A stretch of DNA of 64,000 bases from Rhyzopertha dominica. Taxonomy: Eukaryota; Arthropoda; Insecta; Coleoptera; Bostrichidae. This document shows, in pieces, positions 45,496-56,837 of this stretch. Under the pieces are notes generated by a model. That model worked only from the letters and a program-made list of their open reading frames with translations. It did not search any database and was not told the origin of the DNA. Both the position numbers and the translations under genes were made by a program. Position 1 is the stretch's first letter, and each line of letters opens with the position of its first letter. Location: NCBI GenBank assembly GCA_025024175.1, contig QCXZ01000064.1:39329325-39393324 (forward strand). The letters are read 5' to 3'.

Positions 45496-45993
45496 TTTAA
45501 AGATAGGGATGGCAACGATACAATGATGTTTCGAAAACATAGATGTTTTGGTTTCAATACGTCAATGTTACGCTATCATGATACATCACAACACCGTTTG
45601 TCCTTTCAATGCGACACATCGCTGCCATAATTGCAGCGGTAGCTTTTTTGCGGTTTACGTTTTTTAAAGTATACACTGCCAGGAGCGCCACCTTTATCTA
45701 ATAAAGGCTGTGTAAAGGTGCGTTGAACGCGCTGTGCCAGATATCTCTATTTCAATAAATTCGATTAAAGTTTCTGCAGTTTAACCTGCCGAATATCTTC
45801 AATCTGAAACTCCTCAAAATGATTCTGGTAGCATAAAAACACATATCTGGTTTAATTTAAAGCTACTACATATTAAATTCTATTATACCACATACAAATG
45901 TAATCCACTTGTCGAATTTCATTTGCCACTATTTATCACGTCGCATATTTTGCACTCCCATTGCTCTTCTTTTGCAGGGTTTGGAGTAATTTA

Positions 45994-46090
45994 CGAGTGG
46001 TGGTAGTGTAGTAGATAGCGTGCTCGCCTACTACGTCCAAGGTCCCACCACTGCCTTGTGGAAGGCAATGGCAAACCAGCACGAGTAAAT
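45994..46090 (+). repeat. tRNA-related SINE fragment
   Basis: GTGGTGGTAGTGTAGTAG followed by ATAGCGTGCTCGCCTAC resembles the D-arm and anticodon part of tRNA-derived SINE heads. The B box expected after AGGTCCC is missing, and the text continues as GTGGAAGGCAATGGCAAACCA, a sequence type I associate with insect SINE bodies. Fragmentary, hence moderate confidence; no target duplication. Confidence 0.45.
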
Positions 46091-46772
46091 TTGATTAGTA
46101 TAGCATTTCAAATAGAGCCGTTCGGAATAGGCGATAAGCACTAAGTCCCGAACGTCTGAAACAGTTGAGCAGAAAGACATTACAACTATTTTTGTTGGAA
46201 AACAGGTTACCATAAGATATAGGTACGAGTAATTGATTCACACGCAAGCTACACAAAAATGTTTTTATTTCACATGAACCATTACATTTTTTAATAATAT
46301 TATTTTAAAGACACTATACCCATATACATACTAAATTATCTGACTGATAATACCTACGTTTATAGATCCCTAAGGTGGTACATTAGTATATTATACTTTA
46401 TTTCTGAGAAGAGAAAAGCCTTTGCGCTCGTCACCTCGAAAATTCTGTTTAAGGAATTAAAATAAAGTTCAAAAGTACATGAAACATCTTGGCGCATATT
46501 CTTACCTGTAGTCCGGGAACACAGGACAGATTTTTACTGTCAATCGTAACAGAGCTGATTCTCATATGGCACGTAGATTTAGTAAAGAAAAATGACCGTC
46601 AGCTGGCACCACCTTGGTGGACAGCAGTCCATCAAAGAGGTAAAAAGACATAGTAACATGATTGCATTTTTTACAATATTTGTTGTCATTATGAAAACAC
46701 AAAAAATACCGTCAGCGTGTTCTGTACGTCAGCTGCCCTTGTACCTAAATATGTAAGGGGCGTCCAGTTATC

Positions 46773-46787
46773 GTGCTCTTCCGATCT
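46773..46787 (+). other. 15-nt match to a sequencing adapter end
   Basis: GTGCTCTTCCGATCT is identical to the complement of AGATCGGAAGAGCAC, the start of the common Illumina adapter. In the other units of the palindrome the equivalent place reads ATGCTCACC or GAGCTCACT, so only the first half agrees with the homologous copies. It may be chance divergence or a trace of an untrimmed read joined into the assembly. Confidence 0.5.
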
Positions 46788-47103
46788 GATGACTATATTT
46801 GAAATCAGAGAAAAATGTTTCTACTCGCAAAGAAAGTAGTAGGACCCAAAGAGTACTCGATAAAGCAATACAGTATATTTTTATACACCATTGCCAATTT
46901 TTGAGTACTGAATCAAACTTTTTATGAGGGATAATATTAATTATATATGAAATTCTGAAAAATTATTAAGATTTATATGGTTTGAAATTACCGGTTTCGA
47001 AGATACGCATAAGTGGTACAGTTATCGAGCTCACTCATCTTACGGTTTTATTTGAAATCTTACAAAAAATTTAAAATGCATGTCCAAAGGCTTGGTTTGG
47101 TGT

Positions 47104-47158
47104 AAGTGGCTTTGTCATCATATCAGTGTAATGCTGACAGATGGCATTGCCATCTAAG
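47104..47158 (+). repeat. Partial copy of the three-copy hairpin repeat
   Basis: Matches the last 55 bp of the copies at 55198-55370 and 61806-61977 (GTGGCTTTGTCATCAT, CAGTGTAATGCTGACAG, ATGGCATTGCCATCTAA). It stands in the centre of the giant palindrome. Just upstream, CCAAAGGCTTGGTT is also present upstream of the 55.2-kb copy, which suggests an internally deleted copy. Confidence 0.85.
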
Positions 47159-48269
47159 TATTTACAGAAAAATGTTTCAGATAAGGAGTATTCGATAAAT
47201 AAATATACATGTTTTTACTTTTTTTTAGTAAAACAAAATAAAAAGGTGCTGGTTTGGTTCAGTTCTTGAGAACGCACAAATAAATATGCTATATCGCTTT
47301 ATCGAGTACCCATTGAGTGTTACCACCTTTATTTGAACATTTTTCTCTAAGATTTGAAATAAAACCCTTAATTGGTAAGCATGATAACTGTACTACCGAT
47401 ACGTATCTCCCAAACCGTGAATTTTAGATAATATAAACATTTATAATTTATTACTCAGAATTTCATGTATAATCAATATCCGTAATAAATTGTTAGTGGT
47501 TCTATAAAAAATGCAAGTTTGGTTCAGTACTCGAAAACTAGCAATGCTGTATTGCTTTATCGAGTACTCCTGAGTTCTACCATTTTTATTTAAAACATGT
47601 TTCCAAAAAATCCGTCAACTGGGTGAGCATGATAACTAGGCAGCTGACGTTCGTACAACACACCACGAAAAATGCAGCTGACGGAGTTTGTCTTATGTTT
47701 TCATAATGACACCAAATATTATTTAAAAATGCAATCATGTTACTATTCTTTAAGTGCGAATGTTTTTTTACCTCTTTGGCGAACTACCATAGTGCTATCC
47801 TCGGATACTGAGGGTTGTTTCGCACGCTTGTGATGGAGCTATTGTAGAAATAAAACTCGTTGTAATCCGTGGCGGTCTCTCGGACTTTACCCTTAAACTG
47901 CTACAAATGTTTTGTTTTTAGTTTTTCTTATTTCTAACTTAAATCGATGTATCGACATCGACTATAGGTAGTATAGAATTGTTTTCCGATGGGATTCGAT
48001 GCCGATACGTCGATGTTGTCTTAGTTTCTGCCATCCCTGTTTAAGGATGACCACCTTTAGATAAAATGTCAGACGAATCTTCTTTACACACATATTTACA
48101 TAAATCACAAAATAACAGTGCTGCCCACTGCCTAGGAGAATAACCAACGCCTCAGGAGTCAATTATTGTTAATAAAATGCTGGCTATTTCATTATTACTA
48201 AAACTCAATTTTGTATCCCAAAGTGTGAGCAGTGCGTGTTTTTAAATGTTTTGTTTTAGCTTCAATCCA

Positions 48270-48500
48270 TTGTGTATAGCTGAAAATGGCCAATTTCCCA
48301 TACTTTAGTCGGCAAATCCGGTCATTTTACGGACAAGCAGGCGACAAATCAGGCTAACATGGTCGTTAAATGAAACGGCCAGGATTTTATAACGCCTTTA
48401 TGACAGGCACCGTTGGTTAATTACTCTCGCTGCGGTGAAGTTGTTCGCCGTGGACGGCGAGTAAATTTGCCGCTGCTAAGTAGGACATAAACAAGATGTT
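48270..48500. other. Less AT-rich island with posterior-Hox-type motifs
   Basis: This non-coding block contains TTTATAAC (48386) and TTTATGAC (48397), 11 bp apart and in the same orientation. These are the core type bound by Caudal/Abdominal-B class homeodomains. CG-containing segments follow near 48430-48475. It could be a regulatory element; two 8-mers are weak evidence. Confidence 0.25.
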
Positions 48501-48641
48501 TAACCGCCACTTACATGGGTAGGGAGTAGAAGATGCAGTAAAAGTATCTAAACGGTAATATAAAATCAAAAAAAGCCTCCGTTATAATAGCAACTAGCAT
48601 TTTTTTCTCTGTGTAATATATGAAGTTAGTAACCAGACCAA

Positions 48642-49368
48642 GTGTGTAAAATGCAACTAGCAAAAACAGAAATTAAATTTCTAGGACACATGGTGTTTGG
48701 AAAAGGTTTATCGCCAGAAATTCCAAAAATAGAAGCCATCAATAAAATGGNCTCACCAAATAATAAACAAGAATTACAACTCTTTCTTGGAATAATCAAT
48801 TTTTTGGGAAAATTTGTACCAAATTTAACCCAGAAAACAAGTGTACGAAGGTTGTTAAGTAACAAAATAGAATTTATTTGGGGTGATAATGAGGAACAAT
48901 CAATTCAGCAGTTAAAAGCTGTCATTTGCAGTTCACCAGTTCTACAGTTCTACAATCCTGAAAAGCCACTCATACTTTCCGTAGATGCTAGTAGTCATGA
49001 TTTAGGTGCAGTTGCATTACAAGACAACAAGCCTTTAGGATACTGCTCGAGTTTATTGACTGAAACGCAAATAAGATACGATCGAGAAGGAAATGCTTGC
49101 TATAGTTCATGGTCTAGAACGTTTCCATTTATACACTTATGGAAGACACGTCATCATCCACACATACCATAAGCCACTGTTAGGCACTGTTAATAAACCG
49201 ATGGATGTAGTATCTCCACGATTACAGAGAATGATCCTGAGATTAATGAGGCACGATTTTAAATTAGAGTACATGCCAGGCAAACAACTAACAAATGCGG
49301 ATGCCTTATCAAGGGTTCCCAACATAACAGCATACATTAAGACTGATCACCTACGAAAAATCGGTTAA
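48642..49368 (+). pseudogene. Gypsy pol relic: RT thumb and RNase H
   Basis: Middle part of a Ty3/Gypsy polyprotein. It begins abruptly at the RT connection region (KTEIKFLGHMVFGKGLSPEI), so the catalytic YxDD palm is missing. It continues with the thumb (NKQELQLFLGIINFLGKFVPNL) and the RNase H start (PLILSVDASSHDLGAVALQ, first Asp of RNase H present; YCSSLLTETQIRYDREGNA, with the E position changed). A frameshift near 49100 moves it to the frame of 49093-49368 (LAIVHGLERFHLYTYG, LRLMRHDFKLEYMPGKQLTNADALSR), which ends the RNase H domain with its ADALSR motif. A one-base uncertainty lies at 48751. The 5' truncation is at about 48640. Confidence 0.9.
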
Positions 49369-49494
49369 TGTGCACTCAATTGTTGCGCTTCTAATAAGCG
49401 ACTTGATGGACTGCGAAAATCTCTTCAGGAAGACAGTGTCACAAGAGAAATAATCAACTACATAAATATATGATGGCCAGAACATAAGCGATAT

Positions 49495-50683
49495 ATTAAA
49501 CCTGAAGTTAGAAAATTTTGGGATTTAAAAGAAGAATTACATTTTGCAGATGGTTTACTTCTGAGAGGAATGCGTATTGTCATACCAGAAGATCAGAAAC
49601 CAGCAGTTTTGAAAAATCTGCACATGTGTCTATATTGCTGGAATATCAAGAGACAGAAAGCTACGTGTTGCATTGTATATGTCAACAGTACTCCAGATGC
49701 AATCCAAAAGATACTCTCAAATCACATGAAGTGACAGAATTACCATGGTGCAAAATAGGAATCGATTTTGCACAAATTCAAGAGAAAATTTACATAGTGA
49801 TTGCAGATTATTTTTCCAAGTTGGTCATAATCAAACAAAAGACTTTGAAAACTGCCAAAGCTACGGTGGATGCAATAGAAGAACATTCCTATTTTGTGGA
49901 ATTCCACAGGAAATTGTTTCAGACAATGGCCCGCCATTTGGCTCAGAAGAATTTAAAATATTCCTTTCAAAATTCGACATTAAACACACAACTTCTAGCC
50001 CTTTGTATCCGAAGTCTAATGGATTCATTGAGAGGATGATTCAAACTGTAAAGGGTATCATTCTGAAAACACTACCAAATAATGGAAGTATACCTATGGC
50101 AATACACTACACCCAAAAATAACTTATCGTCACCAGCAGAATTACATATGGGACGTAAATTAAGATCTGATGTACTGATGACTAAAACTGTACTTAGACC
50201 TAAATATGAAGTAACAAAACCGCACTCTACCATTCGGAAAAAACAACAGGTGCAGAAATATTACCATGACAGACACGCGTCAGAACTGGTAGAGTTTCAA
50301 CCCGGCCAAGACATCTTAATACAATAAGGGATACGACACTGGACACCTGGAAAAGTTTAAGGAAAAACCGCGAACCTTTATCATACGTAGTTCAGACAGA
50401 TGATGGAGTAAATTACAGAAGAAATAGGACACATATACGACCTCTCCGGAGATCATTGAATGGAGAAGAAGGAAAAGCGATGTCACCTAAAACAAGGGTT
50501 AGTGAAAATGAAAGCTGTGAAAAGGAAATCGAGAAGCGAGGTGTTAGCGGTGAAAAGAAAGACGGTGAGAAGCAAGACATGTCAGTGAAAACGCCAGTGC
50601 ATAGCAGCAAAGAACTTAATGTTCGACCGAAAAGACTTACAAAAGTTTCCGAACATTTAAAAGATTTCCATTTGTATCAGTAG
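49495..50683 (+). pseudogene. Gypsy pol relic: integrase and C-terminus
   Basis: The integrase would insert the reverse-transcribed copy into host DNA. The N-terminal HHCC region (49500-49735) is decayed: VLKNLHM stands for VLxxLHxxH and the Cys pair is blurred. The catalytic core spans two frames: WCKIGIDFAQI and IVIADYFSKL (first Asp, about 49745-49820), then SDNGPPFGS (second Asp, near 49922) and PLYPKSNGFIERMIQTVK (catalytic Glu, near 50010-50050). SPAELHMGRKLRSD follows near 50125. After a stop near 50327 the GPY-type end is recognisable (SYVVQTDDG, YRRNRTHIRPL), then a basic-acidic tail (50456-50683) closing with RPKRLTKVSEHLKDF to a TAG. No 3' LTR could be delimited. At least three frame breaks. 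Confidence 0.88.
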
Positions 50684-52680
50684 CTGTAGAATAAGCACAG
50701 GTTGGTGCAGATCATGTTGCTTAGTTAGTGTAATAACAATGAATATCAGAATTGTCAGATTTGGAGTAGGTGTTGAGTTTGTAGTTTTGTACTGCTTTAA
50801 CTTTATTAAAAGTTATTAAACACACTGTCGGTCATTAATTCCGTACGTGTCAACTGATTCGGGTAATATAATTACACTCTGAAAAGTATCTTATTCATCC
50901 GATGATATATATTTGGCCACTTTTGTATTTGGTAACAGTTTAATACTCAGTAGAAGCCATTATTTATTGTATTTTTGTCAGGAAGGGCATACATTCTGGT
51001 AATGGATAATAACATGAACAAGAGTAATACCAAAGCAGTTCAGTTTAGTAATTTTTTACCCTTCCTATACAGCCCTATTGTGTAATTTGGAAGATATAGC
51101 TACCTCGTAAGTGATCTTATTTCACTTTGTAATCAAAGATAGATAGATAGATAATCAAAAATAGCAAAAGCTTGTCAGATCAGTCTCAGATTCCTTAATA
51201 TATCACAGCTTGTTCAGCACCAAAAAGAACTTTTTTTAATTAATTAGTTTAAAAATTTCTCAAAGAATTTAGTTCTGTCGACGCACTTTTAAAATTGTAT
51301 GTTTCAGTTGCAGTACTTGCAGAATTCCTTCCGAGTTCAAGGAATTTATTTCTTTGTCGGCCCTTTCAGGCAATAATGTGTTTAGTTTGCCAAAAGTTAA
51401 ACTAAAAACACTTTCTGGTGACAAAAACAAAATAAATTGAGGGTGTGGCGTTCTTTTTTATTTAAAAGAAACATATTACACTTACTCGTGAAATAATTTT
51501 GCCAATTGCGTCCTTTGTCTCACGAGATGCAACGATATCTAATTGTTTGAAACCATTCACGAGCCTTTTCATTTTGTGGCACTTTAAAACCACTATAAAT
51601 CGCTTGCACTTTTTCGTCATGATTATTTATGCGTTTCTCAAATATGCTTGTAAACATCTTAACATGAGAACTATATGTTATGTATAAATTCCATGCATAC
51701 TCCTCCTACATTCCTAGCTAAGGTTATGTATATATAAAGCTCTATTTTTACCGCTAAATGCTATTGGCCGTAGGACCTGTTGCTACGCTACGGCTAGATA
51801 GCATTATCTGTCAGGTGAAATTCATGGAATGTAGCTCAGAATAACAGATCACACGTGTCCACATAAAAACAACAAAAGAAATCGAAGTGAACAACTTAGT
51901 AAATCAGAATAAGAAAAAAGCCGTTTCATTTTGTGCTAGAGACAGTTATGAATTGATTTGGAATGTCTTAAGGGATATACATACGTTANGGACTTAAGAC
52001 TCTGGTACTCAGATGCTGTATTGAAACCTTTTTTTTTAAAAAAAACTCGCTACTGCTGTTGTCGCCGTTAAGGATCAGGTTTTATATACTTATCTAATTT
52101 TATGTAAACTGGATGCACAGATTTATCAAATGTAGGACATACCCAGAGACAAGAAAATGTCTTTCGAGTTTATTATTAAGTTTAGTTTAGTTCAGGTTTG
52201 CAGTCAACAAACAAGACAAGAATAGTAAAAACATCTTTGTAACCAAACTTTATAAATGGCACATCGTTGTCCTAAGACCAATGAAGTTGCTTTCATTGAT
52301 AGCTATTTGTAGCAAAAGATATTAGAATGTCTCTTAACTCAATGTCAGAACAGATTAAAAAAGAAACAACCTCTATAGGATGCAAAAAAAACAATTTAGA
52401 GAATTAACCACCAAACAAAGTTCAGACACATTAGAAATGAAAATATTAATATTTATTATATTTTCTCCTGCATATCTGACAACTCTGCTCAGCGTATGTT
52501 GGCATTATGTATAACAACAAGATATTGCAGCGTCATATGGTAGTTCTTGTCGGTAACCGAAAAATTAGCAGCGTCTAACAATTCAAAAGGTGAAGGATGA
52601 AGGACGACTAAATCAATGAAAATGATTCAGGCTCCATTTATACATATACGCTCTACGTAGGGTCTCGGAAAATGGACCCT
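50684..52680. other. AT-rich stretch with a (GATA)4 run
   Basis: The first 150 bp may contain the 3' untranslated part or LTR of the Gypsy relic, but no terminal repeat partner exists to prove it. GATAGATAGATAGATA lies at 51138-51153. A 62-codon forward frame at 51499 is unrecognised. Unresolved base at 51989. Confidence 0.4.
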
Positions 52681-53028
52681 GTGTGAAGCTACCTGTTGAC
52701 GCTTACCATCCATGATTTATAATACCTGAGCGCATAGGGTACCACTTGGATGGTGACCATTCTGTGGCAGAAACCATCCGAAGCTCCCATCATCTCATGT
52801 TGTAACCTTCTGAACCATCCATCTAACAGACATAGGGACCTGCAGCATACCAGCCACCTGAAGAAGCTAGACTTAGACGACATAGATACCACCAACCTGA
52901 AGACTTCAAGCGCTTCGTCTCCTTCTAGAAATTACCTGGTGTATGTCGTAATCGTTTCGTATTCCGCTGGAGCAGGTATCACGGACGCCATATCTCAGTA
53001 TGCGAGCCACGTAAAGATATTTGATTAA
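52681..53028 (+). other. Less AT-rich island with an unrecognised 92-codon frame
   Basis: The forward frame 52750-53028 is polar and Ser/Asn/Asp-rich with a short hydrophobic stretch near its end. An equally open reverse frame (52689-52895) overlaps. CCATCC repeats lie at the start. I recognise no domain; it may be a conserved non-coding block, a decayed exon or an unknown repeat. Confidence 0.2.
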
Positions 53029-53859
53029 GGAAATGGTCTCTTTAAACCTTAAGTCGATTTTTCTTTATCATCACTGGCATTTAAGCATAGCTCAGGCGAC
53101 AAAATGGCTTAACGTCTCCTGCAGTGTTACGAAGTTATCTTCGTTTAATCAGCATAAGACGGGTATTATAGCTGCACCTACTACCAGGTAAACTGACGAT
53201 AAGGTAGATGTTTTCGATTTTCCCCACAGAGAAAACGATACCAAAATCGACCTCCATAGACCCACTCCAACAAACAGACGCTTAATTGGAGCATTATTAT
53301 TATTTTCAACCGAAAGAACGATAAATTACCGAATCATTGCGAAAATTTTAACTTGTAGAAAATTTCAAGTGATTGCGCATGTTACTTTTTCTCTTTTTTC
53401 TCTTTCCTCGACACTTTCTTTAAATATACTCGTAGTATGGATTGCTTACAATCTGATAACATTAAAAATGGCTTCTCTTACGAACGTATAAAATTAGGTA
53501 AGATATTCGCTTTCCCACAAGACATGTAATTCCGAAGGGTTCTAACCTGGAAACCATTCCATGGGCACGCCACAAATGATAATATCACTATGAAATACCT
53601 GCGTATTGGCATGAGTACCTTAGCGGCCATTTATGCAACGATCGCCGCCCAAGTGATGGTAAACAAAGCTTTGAAACTTTCTCTTTCCTTGATATCCCAT
53701 TTATATTTCGTGATATGCAAAAGTAATTGAGTTGAACCCGTCTTTTTAAACCCTGTATTGCTTATATAATGCTTTTATTTCATTGGTTAGTCTCTGGATA
53801 TATTGGCCGTCGTTTACACAGTGAGCCAGGAATAATTATGTGTTTAATCTAATCTTTAT
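53029..53859. other. Stretch without recognised genes
   Basis: No supported feature. Confidence 0.45.
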
Positions 53860-54262
53860 AACATGAGACGTGGGCAGTGCGACATTTTTTAATTGCGGTG
53901 TTCATTCAGAGGCATTTCCCGAATGAAAGAGCTAATCCAGATTAATTTGAATTTCCGCGCTTAGACAGCGTTTATGTGTGTTTGCTGATGGAACGCGGAA
54001 AACTCTTGTGCAAACCGCCTGTATCCATTCAACGTTCAAAGTAAAGACCGGAAACGGTTACGGCCTGCGCTTTTATTATTCAACGGCGATGCATTTCACG
54101 CTGGCACACGACGGTATTATTTTTCTTGCGTTTTCTGTCCGCTCCATGCAAAACAGGGGCAAACTAAAACAACAACCGATGGAATGGAGATGGCGGACTG
54201 CAGATACCGCTGGAATATTAATAAAACATGGATTCCGGCCGAGGTTTCTAGATCAAAAATGA
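53860..54262. other. GC-richer island, candidate conserved non-coding DNA
   Basis: Raised GC over about 400 bp with a 94-codon forward frame (53978-54262) that has no known domain. It contains CCAGATTAATTTGAATT near 53937 (homeodomain-type core) and GATGGCGGACTGCAG near 54190. The same reasoning and limits apply as for the block at 40.9-41.4 kb. Confidence 0.28.
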
Positions 54263-55197
54263 AAAATTTCAAGAGCAGTTGCTCGTATTCACACGGTCAC
54301 AGCAACCAATATTTCAGTAAATACAACAGTGTTCTCTACACCTACTACTACTACCTATATCCAGTGTTACTAGTAACCGTACGATGACATACATATTAGG
54401 CATTTTATGAACTGAATCATCTCGAAATAGGCCGCTTGTTGTAAATGTTGATTAAAATATCCTTTTAGTCTAACGAAATAATGGCTTCTTTCTATTCGTC
54501 CTTAAATAATAAATTACTCCCATGCTTTAAATGGTCTAGTACAAAAGACCTTACGTGTATTTTTATGCTTAAAACATCTCACTAATTTTAATGATAATAA
54601 TTAATAACCTGTCATTGTTTTGTAAATTATATATTTAAAAAGGATATCAAACTAAGCCTAACAAAAGCATCGTAGTGGTCAAGCATGTCAAAGATAATAT
54701 TTCTGTACTCATCTATAGATCGTANTATATGCATAAAATATCTGATTTAATGTAACACCAACCATTATAAAGCAGTTGGTTAAGTATCCGTTGGCAATAT
54801 ACTAAATAAGAACGATACTATTGCAAAAAATAATGAATGTATAGGTGTCTCCCAAAAATTAAGGGCTTGTTAAAATTAAGTAATTTTCGTAACTCTAAAG
54901 ATATAATTACTAATTAAAATTCAAGCGGTTGATCTCACGAATATTAATTAATAATAGTAGCTCAATATATTTTAGATGAAACATCATTAAAGCAAAAAAA
55001 TATCACCTTCAATCAGCGTAAATATTAAAGAGAATAAAAATGCATTTCTATGCTGTGCTGTCTGCACCGCAACCAACTGCAGATATATCTATTTCGCTAT
55101 CATTATAGCTCATCAGTGGAGTTTAGGTCTAGTGCAGACAATAAGGTATAGAACTGGTTTTGCATATATACCAAAGGCTTGGTTCTTGCCCGCTAGC
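54263..55197. other. AT-rich stretch, nothing recognised
   Basis: No supported feature. Unresolved base at 54725. Confidence 0.45.
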
Positions 55198-55370
55198 AAA
55201 AAGTGCCGCGGGGGCCTGCTATAAAATTGAAGTATGCAGTTGCATGCCAATGTGTCGGGCTATTGGTCACTTCCTTTAGGAAGTAGTACCTGTTTAGGCA
55301 GCTGGGTGTCTTTGTCCATCATGTCAGTGTAATACTGACAGATGGCATTGCCATCTAAATTTTTAATTAA
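55198..55370 (+). repeat. Hairpin-rich ~175-bp repeat, copy at 55.2 kb
   Basis: Nearly full copy, starting AAAAAGTGCCG and ending ATCTAAATTTTTA. It carries several small perfect inverted repeats: ACTTCCTTTAGGAAGT, AGATGGCATTGCCATCT and a TGTCAGT..ACTGACA pair. About 85 percent of positions agree by eye with the copy at 61806-61977. It neither codes nor shows tRNA boxes. The SINE-like tRNA relic at 55.4 kb follows 55 bp later. Confidence 0.88.
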
Positions 55371-55424
55371 AGAGGATATCTAGAAAACATGATATTTTTA
55401 ACAGTCATACGTACGTACTGAAAA

Positions 55425-55510
55425 AATATTGCAGCTTTGACCAGGATTTGAGCCTGGGATCTTTTGAACACTGTCGAACGCGCTAACTAACTAATGCTGC
55501 TGAACGCCAT
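55425..55510 (-). repeat. tRNA-derived SINE fragment
   Basis: On the reverse strand GGCTCAAATCCTGG (complement of about 55441-55454) is a B box in a T arm with a 5-bp stem (CCAGG/CCTGG) and 7-nt loop. Upstream on the same strand GTTAGTTAGCGCGTTCGAC resembles the D-arm and A-box region of insect tRNA-derived SINEs. The sequence after the T arm (GGTCAAAGCTGCAATATT) matches the 18.0-kb copy. No complete cloverleaf. Confidence 0.65.
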
Positions 55511-56837
55511 CTGATGCATTTGCACCTGAATCGCACATTGCGCAGTATATTCGAGCTTCAGAGCGGAATTCGCTACGGTGGACAGATTCAAAGCTGGCAG
55601 CACTTTTTTTAGTACCTACTTATATATGCGTTATCCCAATAAATATCACTTATGTAAATTTAAAAAAAACATATCTAAAATCTTTGATCTTGATGATGTT
55701 TTAGATGATAGTAAAAATAATAGAACAAAGACAAAGTAGATATAGAAAGTGAAGGTGTTTACAAAGTACTAGATGTTTTATAGGTTAGACCAAAGGAAAT
55801 GTAGGGACCCGTTGGAAAAAATACATACGTGCTACTAGGCTGCAACATATAGCTCAATCTTCGGTAAATGAACATTAATATCTAACTAAACATATGTACA
55901 AAGAAAAATATTACCGTCTGCAATAAAATACGCTATAGAAACACTGATAATTTCAACAAGAATAACAGACATTAGTGTTTAATTGATGACAGCGTATTAC
56001 CGAAAATATAATAATTATCTCATGCATGCTGAAAGCATTCACCCCNATTTAATAATTTAATTTTCTTATCATTTACTGTTTTATAGTTTTTTACTAATAT
56101 TTAAATTGGTTTGTCCTTAATATATGGTAAAAAGAAGGGTCAATGAAATGAACGCCAGCAGTAAAAAAGAATTCTTTCTAAATACTTTGAAGTTTCCTTT
56201 AAATTCGTCTAATTTCACATTTGATAAAATTATTTACATTTTGTAAATAGACATATTGGTCACGTAAATATGGTACACCGTATCACCATTGTAAATAACT
56301 TCAGAAATCACTGTGAATCAGTGCAATCTGTTACCTTCCTTCATCTTGATAGGTATTATATCCTCAGAAAAAAAATTATCCGCATGAAAAGATTAGGTCG
56401 CATCAGCACCTCAGGAACTTTTAATTCCTATTCATAGCTGATTCTGCATTTAAAGCAGTTTAAGTGACGCTAAATGGAGCATCGCAGGTTTACTAATTGG
56501 AACTGGTTAATTGATATAGATCAAGAGGAGGCGCTTGTTGACTTCGATCTGCTCTTCAACTTCTAAGTGGGCCCTCGACAAAAAGCCCTCGTTTCTTGGC
56601 AGTAATGACTATCGTTATTAAACTCATTATATGTAAAAGGTAAAACATTTTTCGGAGGAAAAGTCGTGTGTCCTAAGAAGAGTAGAGTTTGTTCAAAAGT
56701 TTGCCTACTCAGATGACTACTTCCACATCCAACAGATGGGAAGTATTGTCGCGAAAAAATCTTTCAAAATTTTTTATTAGTTCATTCGCTTTAAAATGGC
56801 CGAAAACGTAAAAAAACAAAATTTGAGCAAAAAAATA
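55511..56837. other. AT-rich stretch, nothing recognised
   Basis: No supported feature. Unresolved base at 56046. Confidence 0.45.

Larger units (their letters stand above)
46610..47810. repeat. Giant imperfect palindrome with internal repeated units
   Basis: Left arm (about 46610-47080) and right arm (about 47320-47810) pair over roughly 470-500 bp. Paired blocks include CAAAGAGGTAAAAA, AGTAACATGATTGCATTTTT, TCATTATGAAAACA, GAGTACTCGATAAAGCAATA and TGAAATTCTGA. A unit built from GAGTACTCGATAAAGC, GTTATCATGCT and TTTATTTGAAATCTTA-like blocks recurs within the arms (near 46850, 47030, 47300 and 47550), so the structure also has direct repeats of roughly 230-270 bp. The centre (about 47104-47158) contains a copy of the hairpin-rich repeat also found at 55.2 and 61.8 kb. 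It has no coding capacity. Ends are approximate because pairing fades gradually. Confidence 0.8.
45504..48039. mobile_element. Non-autonomous hAT-like composite element
   Basis: The termini are TAGGGATGGCA at 45504 and the complement of CAGGGATGGCA at 48039. The flanks are TTTAAAGA (45496-45503) and TTTAAGGA (48040-48047), which match in 7 of 8 positions, as an old 8-bp hAT target duplication would. Subterminal regions on both sides repeat ATCGAT/CGATAC-like motifs, as binding sites of hAT transposases often do. No transposase is encoded. The 2536-bp interior holds a SINE-like piece (45994-46090) and a very large imperfect palindrome (about 46610-47810). I infer either a hAT copy that received later insertions or a composite that moved as a unit. 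Confidence 0.68.

Noticed and set aside
55198..55370. Helitron end
   Set aside because: A palindrome near CTAA recalls a Helitron 3' end, but spacing, the insertion dinucleotide and a TC 5' end do not fit.
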